From the NCBI RefSeq assembly GCF_044762655.1, contig NZ_JBIWER010000003.1, positions 248,001 to 312,000 of the forward strand: a stretch of DNA of 64,000 nt, read 5' to 3'. The stretch is from Psychrobacillus sp044762655. GTDB taxonomy: Bacteria; Bacillota; Bacilli; Bacillales_A; Planococcaceae. The notes under the pieces were generated by a model. The model was not told the DNA's origin and searched no databases. It worked only from the letters and a program-made list of their open reading frames with translations. The position numbers and the translations under genes are program-made. Each line of letters opens with the position of its first letter. The first letter of the stretch is position 1. This document shows positions 16,926-25,718 of this stretch, piece after piece.

Positions 16926-19568
16926 TTATAGATTATTCAATTCTTCCATACGCTTCAATACAGATGCGTGTTTTTCTAGATAGTCCGCTTCTTTTGCACG
17001 TTCCTCTGCAACTACTGCCTCTGGTGCTTTTGAAACGAAGCGCTCATTGGATAGTTTCCCCTGTACTAACTTCACTTCTTTTGCCCATTTTTCTAGTTCT
17101 TTGGATAATCGAGCTTTCTCGGCTTCTATATCAATTAACCCTTGAAGTGGGAGATATAAAACTGCACCAGTAACAACCGCTGACATGGATTGACTTGGAG
17201 CTTCTAAATCTAATCCAAATACAAGTGGTTCTGGATTACAGAAACGCTCTAAATACTTAGCATTTGCTTCTAATACTGTTAATGTATTCGCATCCTTAGC
17301 GGAAACATATAATGGAACCTTTTTGCTCATCGGAGTTTGAACTTCTGAACGAATATTACGAACCGAGCGGATAATTTCTGAAAGTAATTTCATATTGTCC
17401 GCTTCTTCTTTATTCGAAAGTGCTTCGTTTACAGTTGGCCAAGCAGCTACTGTAATAGACTCCCCTTCATGCGGAAGGTTTTGCCAAATTTCTTCTGTGA
17501 TGAATGGCATAAATGGATGTAATAGACGCATAGTATTGTCTAAAACATAAGCTAATACCGATCGTGTCATATTTTTCGCTTCTTCATCTTCCCCGTTAAG
17601 TGGAAGTTTCGCCATTTCAATATACCAGTCACAGAAATCATCCCAAATGAAGTTATACAATGCACGACCAACCTCACCAAATTCATAGCGATCGGAAAGT
17701 CTCGTTACTTGCTCAATTGTTTCATTTAATCGAGTTAGAATCCATGCATCTGCAACCGATTTTTTGCCGTCTAAATTAATTTCTTCAAATTTCAAACCAT
17801 CCATATTCATTAATGCGAAACGAGATGCGTTCCAAATTTTGTTGGCAAAGTTCCAAACTGCCTCTACTTTTTCCGTCGAATAACGTAAATCCTGCCCAGG
17901 AGATGATCCAGTACTTAAGAAATAACGAAGTGAATCTGCACCGTATTGTTCGATTACTTCCATTGGATCAATACCATTTCCAAGTGATTTAGACATTTTG
18001 CGTCCGTCCTCAGCACGAACAAGTCCGTGAATTAATACATCATCAAATGGACGAGTACCTGTAAATTCTATCCCTTGGAAAATCATACGAGAAACCCAGA
18101 AGAATATAATATCATAACCAGTTACAAGCGCATTCGTTGGATAATACTTTTTAAACTCTTCGTTTTCCGTATCTGGCCAGCCTAACGTAGAGAACGGCCA
18201 TAATGCAGAAGAGAACCAAGTATCTAATACATCATTATCCTGATCCCAGTTTTCCACATCTGCAGGAGCTTCGTGGCCAACATATACTTCTCCAGTTTCT
18301 TTGTGATACCAAGCTGGAATTCGATGACCCCACCATAATTGGCGTGAAATACACCAATCATGCAGATTTTCCATCCAATTTAAATATGTTTTTTCAAAGC
18401 GATCCGGTACAAAGTTTACTTTTTCTTCTGCTTTTTGCAGCTTAACTGCTTGTTCCGCAAGTGGCTGCATTTTTACGAACCATTGTAAAGACAAATATGG
18501 CTCAACTACTGCTCCACTACGCTCAGAATGTCCTACAGAATGCATATGCTCTTCAATCTTGAATAGGATACCTGCATCTTGCAAATCTTTTACGATTTGT
18601 TTACGGCACTCGAAACGGTCCATTCCATCATACGAAGCAGCATTTTTATTCATCGTTCCATCTTCATTCATCACTAAAATACGTTGTAGGTTATGACGGT
18701 TACCAATTTCAAAGTCATTTGGGTCATGGGCAGGTGTAATTTTAACTGCTCCACTTCCAAATTCCATATCAACGTAATCATCTCCAACTATGGGAATTTC
18801 GCGACCAATAATCGGAAGCTTTACTGTTTTACCGATTAAATGCTTGTAACGTTCATCTTCTGGATGAACCGCAACAGCCGAATCTCCTAGCATTGTTTCT
18901 GGTCTTGTTGTCGCAACATCGATAGATCCAGTACCATCTGTAAGTGGGTAATGCATATGATAGAAAGCACCCTGTACATCTTTATGGATTACTTCAATAT
19001 CTGATAATGCCGTTTTAGTTGCTGGATCCCAGTTGATAATGTATTCGCCACGGTAAATTAACCCTTTGTTATACAGCTTTACAAATACTTCTTTAACTGC
19101 ATTTGATAATCCTTCATCTAAAGTGAAGCGTTCACGTGAATAATCTAAGCCAAGTCCAAGTTTTGCCCATTGTGCACGGATATGACCAGCGTATTCTTCT
19201 TTCCATTTCCATGTTTCTTCCACAAATTTTTCACGACCTAAATCATAGCGAGAAATGTTTTCAGAACGCAGCTTCTCTTCTACTTTTGCTTGTGTTGCGA
19301 TACCAGCATGGTCCATACCCGGAAGCCATAATGCATCGTATCCTTGCATACGTTTCATACGAATAATAATATCTTGTAGTGTTGTATCCCACGCATGACC
19401 TAAATGTAGTTTACCCGTTACATTTGGGGGTGGAATTACGATAGTATATGGTTTTTTATCGCTTTCTGGATGCGCTTCGAAGTATTTTCCTTCTAGCCAC
19501 CATTCATACCGACCCTTTTCAATCGACTGCGGATCATACTTTGTGGACATCGTTGTCTCTTTTGTCAT
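16926..19568 (-). CDS. valS: Valyl-tRNA synthetase
   Basis: An 880-residue class I synthetase, the normal bacterial length. The ATP-binding signatures are PPPNVTGKLHLGHAWD (HIGH variant HLGH, near residue 50) and KMSKSLGN (near residue 527). The CP1 editing domain has TTRPETMLGDSAVAVHPED. An anticodon-binding domain and a C-terminal coiled-coil arm (residues about 810-880) complete it. ATG start with AGGAGG upstream. It is preceded by a T-box leader, so it is induced by uncharged tRNA-Val. Confidence 0.97.
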   Translation of the reverse strand: MTKETTMSTKYDPQSIEKGRYEWWLEGKYFEAHPESDKKPYTIVIPPPNVTGKLHLGHAWDTTLQDIIIRMKRMQGYDALWLPGMDHAGIATQAKVEEKLRSENISRYDLGREKFVEETWKWKEEYAGHIRAQWAKLGLGLDYSRERFTLDEGLSNAVKEVFVKLYNKGLIYRGEYIINWDPATKTALSDIEVIHKDVQGAFYHMHYPLTDGTGSIDVATTRPETMLGDSAVAVHPEDERYKHLIGKTVKLPIIGREIPIVGDDYVDMEFGSGAVKITPAHDPNDFEIGNRHNLQRILVMNEDGTMNKNAASYDGMDRFECRKQIVKDLQDAGILFKIEEHMHSVGHSERSGAVVEPYLSLQWFVKMQPLAEQAVKLQKAEEKVNFVPDRFEKTYLNWMENLHDWCISRQLWWGHRIPAWYHKETGEVYVGHEAPADVENWDQDNDVLDTWFSSALWPFSTLGWPDTENEEFKKYYPTNALVTGYDIIFFWVSRMIFQGIEFTGTRPFDDVLIHGLVRAEDGRKMSKSLGNGIDPMEVIEQYGADSLRYFLSTGSSPGQDLRYSTEKVEAVWNFANKIWNASRFALMNMDGLKFEEINLDGKKSVADAWILTRLNETIEQVTRLSDRYEFGEVGRALYNFIWDDFCDWYIEMAKLPLNGEDEEAKNMTRSVLAYVLDNTMRLLHPFMPFITEEIWQNLPHEGESITVAAWPTVNEALSNKEEADNMKLLSEIIRSVRNIRSEVQTPMSKKVPLYVSAKDANTLTVLEANAKYLERFCNPEPLVFGLDLEAPSQSMSAVVTGAVLYLPLQGLIDIEAEKARLSKELEKWAKEVKLVQGKLSNERFVSKAPEAVVAEERAKEADYLEKHASVLKRMEELNNL

Positions 19569-19594
19569 TGTCTGTTCCTCCTAAAAAAGAATAT

Positions 19595-19855
19595 AAAAAA
19601 ACTCCTATCGTCTTAAAGGACGAAGGAGTTTGTTCGCGGTACCACCTTTATTCGCGAATGCTAAAAAACGCATCACGCTCTCAATTCGATAACGGCTTCA
19701 AACCGGCATTTGCTACTATTCGTTCACAAACACTGCTCGTGGGCTACCTTCAAATGGTGGTTTACAGAAACATTTCAGCAAATTGTTTCCTTTCTTTTGA
19801 AAACCAAATCATTTTACTCTTCCCATTCATTGCATCTCTATTTAGTTGTTTCTAT
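19595..19855 (-). promoter_or_regulatory. T-box riboswitch leader of valS
   Basis: On the minus strand the conserved T-box AGGTGGTACCGCG lies at 19635-19647, followed by a terminator hairpin whose arms ACTCCT / AGGAGT span 19601-19629 with a T6 run at 19595-19600. Upstream, a long structured region including GGGAAGAGTAAAA resembles the Stem I base with its AGTA bulge. The upstream limit is approximate. The valine specifier is inferred from the downstream gene; I could not place the specifier codon with certainty. Confidence 0.92.
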
Positions 19856-19910
19856 TGTAAAGGATAATATTATATGTCGTCAAGTTTAGTATGGTGAAAG
19901 GAGAAATACA

Positions 19911-20102
19911 ATGAAAAAAGGATATAACCCGTATTTGTTGCCTGATTGGTTACGTAAAACACGTTTCTACTGCAAGCATATTAGTATTCCTATTTGTTGT
20001 TTCCAATTAATACGAGTACTAATTGTGCCAACCACATGGGATTTCATCTTGTTAGTAATTCTATTATTCATCTGCTTTTTGTTTTACAAAAACATTATTT
20101 GA
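19911..20102 (+). CDS. Small predicted membrane protein
   Basis: A 63-residue protein with a very good ribosome site (GAAAGGAG, 7 nt before ATG). Residues 1-20 are basic and polar (LLPDWLRKTRFYCK), then two hydrophobic stretches at about 23-37 and 43-60, so it probably spans the membrane once or twice. I do not recognise a family. It diverges from the valS leader and its last 39 nt overlap, tail to tail, the end of the SpoVID-like gene on the other strand. The ribosome site is the main reason to believe it. Confidence 0.6.
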   Translation: MKKGYNPYLLPDWLRKTRFYCKHISIPICCFQLIRVLIVPTTWDFILLVILLFICFLFYKNII

Positions 20103-20690
20103 TGGAAACGAAAGCTTCGAGTATCCATCATCCAAATCCAAAATAAATTGAAGTTCAAATTCTTCCCCGCTTGGATTTTTAACTTCCATTGGCTCTGCGG
20201 GATTTGGACTTTCTAAGTCTACAAAAGATTCAACTGATGTTGGTGTTGGTGTTGGTGTTGGTGTTGGTGTTGGTGCTGGAGCTGGAGCTTCATCGTAATC
20301 ACAGTGCACGGTCCACCCAATTTCAATAGCCATTTGCTGTGTTGGTTTCGAGTTAATATGGTTCACATGAACTGTCGGCTTGGAACCTTCTTTTATTTTG
20401 TCTTTTCCAATCTCAATACTCATCGGTACAGCATACTCAAAATAGCCTACCTCACCTTGCAAATCTAAATCTTCAATTTCTGTAAATTCGCTAGTAGCAT
20501 GATGCTCGTGTTCACCTTCCTCAAACTTAACGTGGCAAGTGATGTGGTATATTCCAACGACTTGGACAATATCTTCCTTCTCAGCGATTTCACATTGTGG
20601 AGTTACCGCTACATTTTTAATCTCCATTGGAACTCCAAAGCTTTGCGGAAATCGAAATTGTTCTTTTACATCCCATGTTCTTGTTGTCAT
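20064..20690 (-). CDS. Short SpoVID-like spore coat morphogenetic protein
   Basis: A 208-residue protein. The N-terminal 130 residues resemble the N-terminal domain of SpoVID: a phrase like VQVVGIYHITCHVKF, then YAVPMSIEIGKDKI and a closing IEIGWTVHCDY parallel that family. A Pro-Thr repeat linker follows (about residues 135-152), then a short acidic tail of about 50 residues. The LysM domain found at the C-terminus of Bacillus SpoVID is absent and no ysxE follows. Synteny supports the call: in Bacillus spoVID lies between hemL and valS. SD AGGAGG precedes the ATG. Similarity is weak, so the alternative is an unrelated exosporium-type protein. Confidence 0.6.
   Translation of the reverse strand: MTTRTWDVKEQFRFPQSFGVPMEIKNVAVTPQCEIAEKEDIVQVVGIYHITCHVKFEEGEHEHHATSEFTEIEDLDLQGEVGYFEYAVPMSIEIGKDKIKEGSKPTVHVNHINSKPTQQMAIEIGWTVHCDYDEAPAPAPTPTPTPTPTPTSVESFVDLESPNPAEPMEVKNPSGEEFELQFILDLDDGYSKLSFPSNNVFVKQKADE
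20238..20275. repeat. Hexanucleotide repeat inside the SpoVID-like gene
   Basis: TGGTGT is repeated five times in tandem (20241-20270) with a degenerate sixth copy, encoding the Pro-Thr linker on the minus strand. Because the unit is 6 bp, copy-number change would alter linker length without shifting the frame. Confidence 0.85.
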
Positions 20691-20754
20691 AAGTCATCCT
20701 CCTTCTTATAGGACAACTTATGAATGGAACAAAAGGGATAGAACATATTTCAGC

Positions 20755-21339
20755 TTACAAATGCTTTTCTTGTATATTTTTTTCGATAATTTGTTTGAGT
20801 TCCGACCAATTCGTTAATCTTGGAATTGTTAGATGTTGGTTATAAGATTGTGTTTTTACGTAAACTTGTAAAGTAGCATCCGTTAAGGTATTTAATACAT
20901 CTGGCTTATCGTCGAAATAATAATCTAGCTGCAGTTCACGAATAATTTCCACCTTGGCTTGGTCTTTCATACCACAATAAAACCGTTCTGCATCGACCGG
21001 AAAACCCTTTTCAATAAGCCATTCCATCGTTCTTTCCCGATGTTCGGCAGGTCTAGCGGTAATATAGTAAATCTCATGCCCTTTTTCATGTAAATCAAGT
21101 AACGTTTCTACTGCATCCGGGTACGTTGGACAATTCGTGTAATAAATTTGTTCCAATGTATCATTCCACATTTTTGAACCTGCCTCATCTGTCAACCCGA
21201 ATATTTCATGTATTTCTACTTTATCTAACGCATGAAATTTATCTATTGCCACTTGCTGCCCAAGCTTCTCATTATAAATATTAAAAGCATGCTCTCTTAA
21301 ATTAATCAATGTATCGTCAATATCAAAACCAAATTTCAT
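20755..21339 (-). CDS. HAD-family 5' nucleotidase (YqfW / NT5C type)
   Basis: A 194-residue HAD hydrolase of the 5'(3')-deoxyribonucleotidase type C family. The nucleophile motif is DIDDTLINL at the N-terminus (Asp6, Asp8), with YYITARPAEHR as motif II, a Lys near residue 134 and DDKPDVLN as the metal-binding motif. Size matches Bacillus YqfW. It probably dephosphorylates nucleotides or similar small phosphates. It is the last gene downstream of ribA-ribD before the spore gene. Confidence 0.8.
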   Translation of the reverse strand: MKFGFDIDDTLINLREHAFNIYNEKLGQQVAIDKFHALDKVEIHEIFGLTDEAGSKMWNDTLEQIYYTNCPTYPDAVETLLDLHEKGHEIYYITARPAEHRERTMEWLIEKGFPVDAERFYCGMKDQAKVEIIRELQLDYYFDDKPDVLNTLTDATLQVYVKTQSYNQHLTIPRLTNWSELKQIIEKNIQEKHL

Positions 21340-21363
21340 TATTAATCCCTCATTACATGCAAC

Positions 21364-22455
21364 TTATTTGTATGTTGGATAACCAACAAACTTAAAGTCT
21401 TGCCCTATTTTTTGAATATCTGTATCTACTAGCTCAACTGCATCACTCATGAATTCAATACCGGTACCCTCCATAAATGTGGGAGCATTTTTACCCCCTA
21501 TGAGCTTTGGTGCAATATAAATTACCGCTTTATCAATTAACTTATTTTCTAAAAACGCTGCGTTAATCGTACCTCCACCCTCTATTAGTAATGAGGAGAT
21601 CAGATTTTCTCCCAATACTTGAACGACTTCTTGTACATTAACATGATTTGAACTGGTTGTATGGAAAATACGAATTCCAAGATCAACTAGTTTCTCTTTT
21701 ATTGCCTGATCATAATTTGCACTAGTGAAGATCCATGTTTCTGCTTTCTGATCATTCACAAGCTTGGCATCTAACGGAATTTTCAGTGTTGAGTCCAAAA
21801 CGATACGAATTGGGTTACGTCCATTTTCAATACGTGTAGTTAGTTCCGGGTTATCCTCGATAACCGTATTAACACCAACTAAAATAGCCAAATGCTCGTT
21901 TCTGAGATGATGAACGTCCTCACGTGCCGCTGCGGAGGTGATCCATTTACTGTGAGCAGTGTGTGTTGCAATTTTCCCATCTAATGTTATGCCAGATTTC
22001 AAAGTGATAAAAGGCTTATTCGTCACGATAAACTTATTGAATACTTCGTTCATCTTTTGAGAAGCTTCCTCTTGTATACCTGAAATAACTTTAATCCCAG
22101 CATCTTCTAAAATTTTCACTCCTCTACCAGAAACGAGTGGATTCGGATCGAGTGTTGCAATAACAACCGTTTCAATTCCAGCCTCTACAATTGCTTCTGC
22201 ACAAGGACCAGTTCTGCCGTGATGCGAGCATGGTTCAAGTGTCACATAAATCGTAGCACCCTTTGCATGTTCCCCTGCCATTCTGATTGCATGGATTTCA
22301 GCATGAGGCTCGCCTGGTTTCATATGTGCACCAATACCAACAATGCGATTATCGTTTACGATAACTGCTCCTACTAATGGATTCGGATCTGTTTGCCCTT
22401 TCATCGCGCGAGCATTTTGCAAGGCAAGATCCATGTAAAATGCATGACTAGTCAT
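21364..22455 (-). CDS. ribD: Bifunctional pyrimidine deaminase / reductase RibD
   Basis: A 363-residue two-domain riboflavin enzyme. The deaminase domain (1 to about 145) has the zinc motif HAEIHAI and PCSHHGRTGPC; the reductase domain (about 146-360) has FITLKSGITLDGKIAT and SLLIEGGGTINAAFL. It converts the GTP cyclohydrolase II product into 5-amino-6-ribitylaminouracil phosphate. It overlaps ribA by 8 nt. ribE and ribH are not present here, so this is not a full riboflavin operon. Confidence 0.92.
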   Translation of the reverse strand: MTSHAFYMDLALQNARAMKGQTDPNPLVGAVIVNDNRIVGIGAHMKPGEPHAEIHAIRMAGEHAKGATIYVTLEPCSHHGRTGPCAEAIVEAGIETVVIATLDPNPLVSGRGVKILEDAGIKVISGIQEEASQKMNEVFNKFIVTNKPFITLKSGITLDGKIATHTAHSKWITSAAAREDVHHLRNEHLAILVGVNTVIEDNPELTTRIENGRNPIRIVLDSTLKIPLDAKLVNDQKAETWIFTSANYDQAIKEKLVDLGIRIFHTTSSNHVNVQEVVQVLGENLISSLLIEGGGTINAAFLENKLIDKAVIYIAPKLIGGKNAPTFMEGTGIEFMSDAVELVDTDIQKIGQDFKFVGYPTYK

Positions 22456-23206
22456 TTTGAAAAGTACCTTCTTCCTCCATATGACCTGAGCGATTTATTT
22501 TCGTGTGTAAGTACTTCTCATTGAATTCCGAAACGTCTCCCCATAATGGTGTACGCCCCGCTACAGCTAAGCCTGCATCCTTTAATGCTTTTACTTTCTT
22601 AGGATTATTCGTTATTAATATAACTGGTTTCGTGCGCAATACTTTTAACACTTCGATTGCATCACTGTAATTTCTAGAATCATCGACAAAACCAAGTTTT
22701 TCATTGGCCTCTACTGTATCTGCACCATTTTCTTGTAGAATATAGGCCATCGCTTTACTAAATAGACCAATCCCTCTGCCTTCATGGTTAGCAAGATAGA
22801 ATAATGCTCCAGCTCCGTTATTAACTATCATTTGCATTGACTGCTTAAGTTGGAAACCACAATCACACCGCTTACTGCCAAAAATATCCCCCGTATGGCA
22901 AATGGAGTGCATGCGGATTAGCGTTTCCTCTGTTTCTTTAAAGTCACCGTAAACTAACACACTGGACTGTTGATATTCCGCTAGGTTAGTGGAGGATAAA
23001 TTACTTATTATTTGATTGATGTCTTCTGTGTATTCATCGCTATTTAACCAACTATACCATTGAAATATCACTGTATTCCCATGTAAATTTACTGGCAATC
23101 GAATTGGTCCCACTAGATAAATTGAACTTTCTTCGGTTTTAATTACTTTTATTTTATCTTTTAATACATTCACTACATCATTTGATATTTCCTTAACATT
23201 TGGCAT
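22448..23206 (-). CDS. ribA: GTP cyclohydrolase II
   Basis: A 252-residue stand-alone GTP cyclohydrolase II, without the fused DHBP synthase usual in Bacillus RibA (about 400 residues). Zinc cysteines are visible in CHTGDIFGSKRCDCG, followed by HEGRGIGL and the catalytic Tyr/Arg region. The first 80 residues, including VYGDFKETEETLIRMHS, are divergent from typical family members. It opens GTP to start riboflavin (or a related pteridine/deazaflavin) synthesis. The preceding hem terminator gives it its own transcript, and no FMN riboswitch is visible upstream. Confidence 0.85.
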   Translation of the reverse strand: MPNVKEISNDVVNVLKDKIKVIKTEESSIYLVGPIRLPVNLHGNTVIFQWYSWLNSDEYTEDINQIISNLSSTNLAEYQQSSVLVYGDFKETEETLIRMHSICHTGDIFGSKRCDCGFQLKQSMQMIVNNGAGALFYLANHEGRGIGLFSKAMAYILQENGADTVEANEKLGFVDDSRNYSDAIEVLKVLRTKPVILITNNPKKVKALKDAGLAVAGRTPLWGDVSEFNEKYLHTKINRSGHMEEEGTFQND

Positions 23207-23323
23207 ACTAAATCCTCATTTCTCTAAAACATAATAGTGTATCTATATTATTCCATTTAGATTACTTTTCGTAAGTAATTATATTTTAGTAATCAATCAA
23301 TGTCAATTATCTTAGACTAAAAG

Positions 23324-23346
23324 AGCCTTGCAAATAATGCAAGGCT
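23324..23346 (-). terminator. Terminator of the heme operon
   Basis: Perfect inverted repeat AGCCTTGC / GCAAGGCT with a 7-nt loop and T-rich tracts on both sides, 94 nt after the hemL stop. It may also work in the other direction. Confidence 0.8.
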
Positions 23347-23439
23347 TCACTTTTTATTTAGGTTGTCAATTTTATAATAAAATAATAAATAGTAAAATCC
23401 AAACAAAAAATAAATTAAAAATCAGAACCAGAAATTGAT

Positions 23440-24735
23440 CTAGTTATTCGATAATTTTTCAAATACTGTATGGAACGCTTGAATTGTTTTCTCTATATGC
23501 TCTACAGTATGTGCACTTGAAAGGAATAACCCCTCAAATTGCGAAGGTGGGAGATAAATTCCTTCCTCTGCCATGAGACGGAAATACTTTGCGAATAATT
23601 CTAAATCAGATGTTTTCGCTGTATCGAAGTTAATCACATTTTCATTAGTTAAGAAGAAACCAATCATCGATCCCGCACGATTCACTGTATGTGGAATATT
23701 ATATTTTGTTGCTGCTTCACGGAAACCTTTTTCCAGTATATCCCCTAGCTCGATAAAGTAATCATATGATTTTTCGTTTAAACGAGTTAATGTCTCATAT
23801 CCTGCTGTCATTGCTAAAGGATTACCTGAAAGTGTTCCTGCTTGATATACAGGTCCGGCAGGTGCAATCATTTCCATAATTTCACGTTTACCACCAAAGG
23901 CACCTACAGGAAGTCCCCCACCGATTACCTTTCCTAGACAAGTTAAATCTGGTGTAATTCCGTAATATCCTTGTGCACAATTATAGCCTACACGGAAGCC
24001 TGTCATTACCTCATCAAAAATTAACAATGTTCCGTATTTATCAGTTAACTCACGTAATCCTTCTAGGAATCCTTCAACTGGAGGAACAACACCCATATTA
24101 CCCGCTACAGGTTCAACAATAACTGCTGCTAAGTCATCTCCAAAGTTTTCGAATACATGGCGAACGCTTTCTAAATCATTGTAGGGTACAGCTATCGTGT
24201 TTTTAGCAATTGACTCAGGTACACCTGGGCTATCTGGCAATCCAAGTGTAGCAACACCAGATCCTGCTTTTATAAGAAGGCTGTCGCCGTGACCATGATA
24301 ACTACCTTCAAATTTCAAAATTTTGTTACGCCCTGTATAACCACGAGCTAAACGAAGTGCACTCATTGTTGCTTCTGTACCAGAAGAAACCATTCGAACC
24401 ATCTCGATAGAAGGAACGCGCTCCATCACAAGTTTAGCTAATTTATTTTCGATTAAAGTAGAAGCACCGAAGCTCGTACCTGTTTCAGCAACCTGTTGAA
24501 TTGCCTTAACAACGTTTGGTTCTGTATGCCCTAAAATTAGAGGACCCCATGATAAAACGTAGTCAATGTACTCGTTACCATCGATGTCAGTTAGTATTGC
24601 ACCTTTTCCACTTTCCATGAAAATAGGATCCATATCAACTGATTTAAATGCTCGTACAGGACTGTTTACGCCACCTGGCATTAACTCTTTCGCTTCTGTA
24701 AATGCTTTTTTAGACTGCTCATATGATTTTGTCAT
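23440..24735 (-). CDS. hemL: Glutamate-1-semialdehyde 2,1-aminomutase
   Basis: A 431-residue PLP enzyme that turns glutamate-1-semialdehyde into 5-aminolevulinate. Characteristic segments are PGGVNSPVRAF at the N-terminus, SYHGHGD, FDEVMTGFR and the PLP-lysine motif CLGKVIGGGLPVGAF. ATG at 24735 overlaps the TAA of hemB and is preceded by GGAGGAGA; an in-frame start 18 nt upstream is not used in this reading. Last gene of the hem operon. Confidence 0.96.
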   Translation of the reverse strand: MTKSYEQSKKAFTEAKELMPGGVNSPVRAFKSVDMDPIFMESGKGAILTDIDGNEYIDYVLSWGPLILGHTEPNVVKAIQQVAETGTSFGASTLIENKLAKLVMERVPSIEMVRMVSSGTEATMSALRLARGYTGRNKILKFEGSYHGHGDSLLIKAGSGVATLGLPDSPGVPESIAKNTIAVPYNDLESVRHVFENFGDDLAAVIVEPVAGNMGVVPPVEGFLEGLRELTDKYGTLLIFDEVMTGFRVGYNCAQGYYGITPDLTCLGKVIGGGLPVGAFGGKREIMEMIAPAGPVYQAGTLSGNPLAMTAGYETLTRLNEKSYDYFIELGDILEKGFREAATKYNIPHTVNRAGSMIGFFLTNENVINFDTAKTSDLELFAKYFRLMAEEGIYLPPSQFEGLFLSSAHTVEHIEKTIQAFHTVFEKLSNN

Positions 24736-25718
24736 TATTTCTCCTCCAACCAACGAGCAACATCTTTAGCATGATATGTTAAAATCATATCTGCTCCTGC
24801 ACGTTTCATTCCCGTTAATGATTCAAGCACTATTTCTTTTTCGTTGATCCAACCATTAATCGCTGCAGCTTTTACCATTGCATATTCTCCGCTTACATTG
24901 TAAGCAACAATAGGCGTAGCAAATGTATTCTTAACATCGCGAATAATATCTAAGTAAGATAATGCTGGTTTTACGATAAGGAAGTCTGCTCCTTCTTGTA
25001 CATCTGATGAAGCCTCACGTATTGCTTCCATACGATTTGAATAATCCATTTGATATGTTTTGCGGTCACCGAATTTTGGTGCACCGTCCGCGGCTTCACG
25101 GAATGGTCCGTAATATGCTGATGCATATTTTACCGCATATGACATGATTGGTATATCCTTATATCCTGCTTCATCTAGACCAAGACGAATTGCAGCTACA
25201 AAGCCATCCATCATATTAGAAGGTGCAATAATATCTGCACCAGCTTCTGCTTGGCTTATTGCCGTTTTTGCCAATAAATCAAGGGAAGGATCATTCAAGA
25301 TACGTTCATTTTCATCCACGACACCACAATGACCGTGGTCTGTAAATTCGCATAAGCAAGTATCAGCTATTACAACTAATTGCGGATGACGTGCTTTAAT
25401 TTGACGAATTGCTTTTTGTATAATTCCGTGATCATGGTATGCGCCAGTTCCGACCGCATCTTTTTCAGCAGGAAGTCCGAATAAAATAACTGAAGGAATT
25501 CCTAAATCAACTACTTCATCTACTTCCTCATTTAAACGGTCAAGAGAGAATTGAAAAACGCCTGGCATAGATGATACTTCGTTTTTAATGTTTTCGCCTT
25601 CCATGACGAATATAGGATAGATTAAATCTTCTTTATGTAAATAAGTTTCCTTTACCATTGCTCGTATTCCTGCTGATTGTCTTAAACGACGATGACGTTG
25701 AAAAAATAATTCAGTCAT
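24735..25718 (-). CDS. hemB: Porphobilinogen synthase (ALA dehydratase)
   Basis: A 327-residue enzyme that joins two 5-aminolevulinates to porphobilinogen. The two Schiff-base lysines lie in IMSYAVKYASAYYGPF and FLIVKPALSYLD; the cysteine-bearing zinc loop is CLCEFTDHGHCG, so a zinc-type enzyme. Start at 25718 overlaps the hemD stop (ATGA) and follows AAGGAAGAG; an extension of six codons is possible but lacks a ribosome site. Confidence 0.96.
   Translation of the reverse strand: MTELFFQRHRRLRQSAGIRAMVKETYLHKEDLIYPIFVMEGENIKNEVSSMPGVFQFSLDRLNEEVDEVVDLGIPSVILFGLPAEKDAVGTGAYHDHGIIQKAIRQIKARHPQLVVIADTCLCEFTDHGHCGVVDENERILNDPSLDLLAKTAISQAEAGADIIAPSNMMDGFVAAIRLGLDEAGYKDIPIMSYAVKYASAYYGPFREAADGAPKFGDRKTYQMDYSNRMEAIREASSDVQEGADFLIVKPALSYLDIIRDVKNTFATPIVAYNVSGEYAMVKAAAINGWINEKEIVLESLTGMKRAGADMILTYHAKDVARWLEEK

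Noticed and set aside
23207..23440. Possible FMN riboswitch before ribA
   Set aside because: None of the conserved RFN blocks could be found; the region mainly contains the hem terminator.
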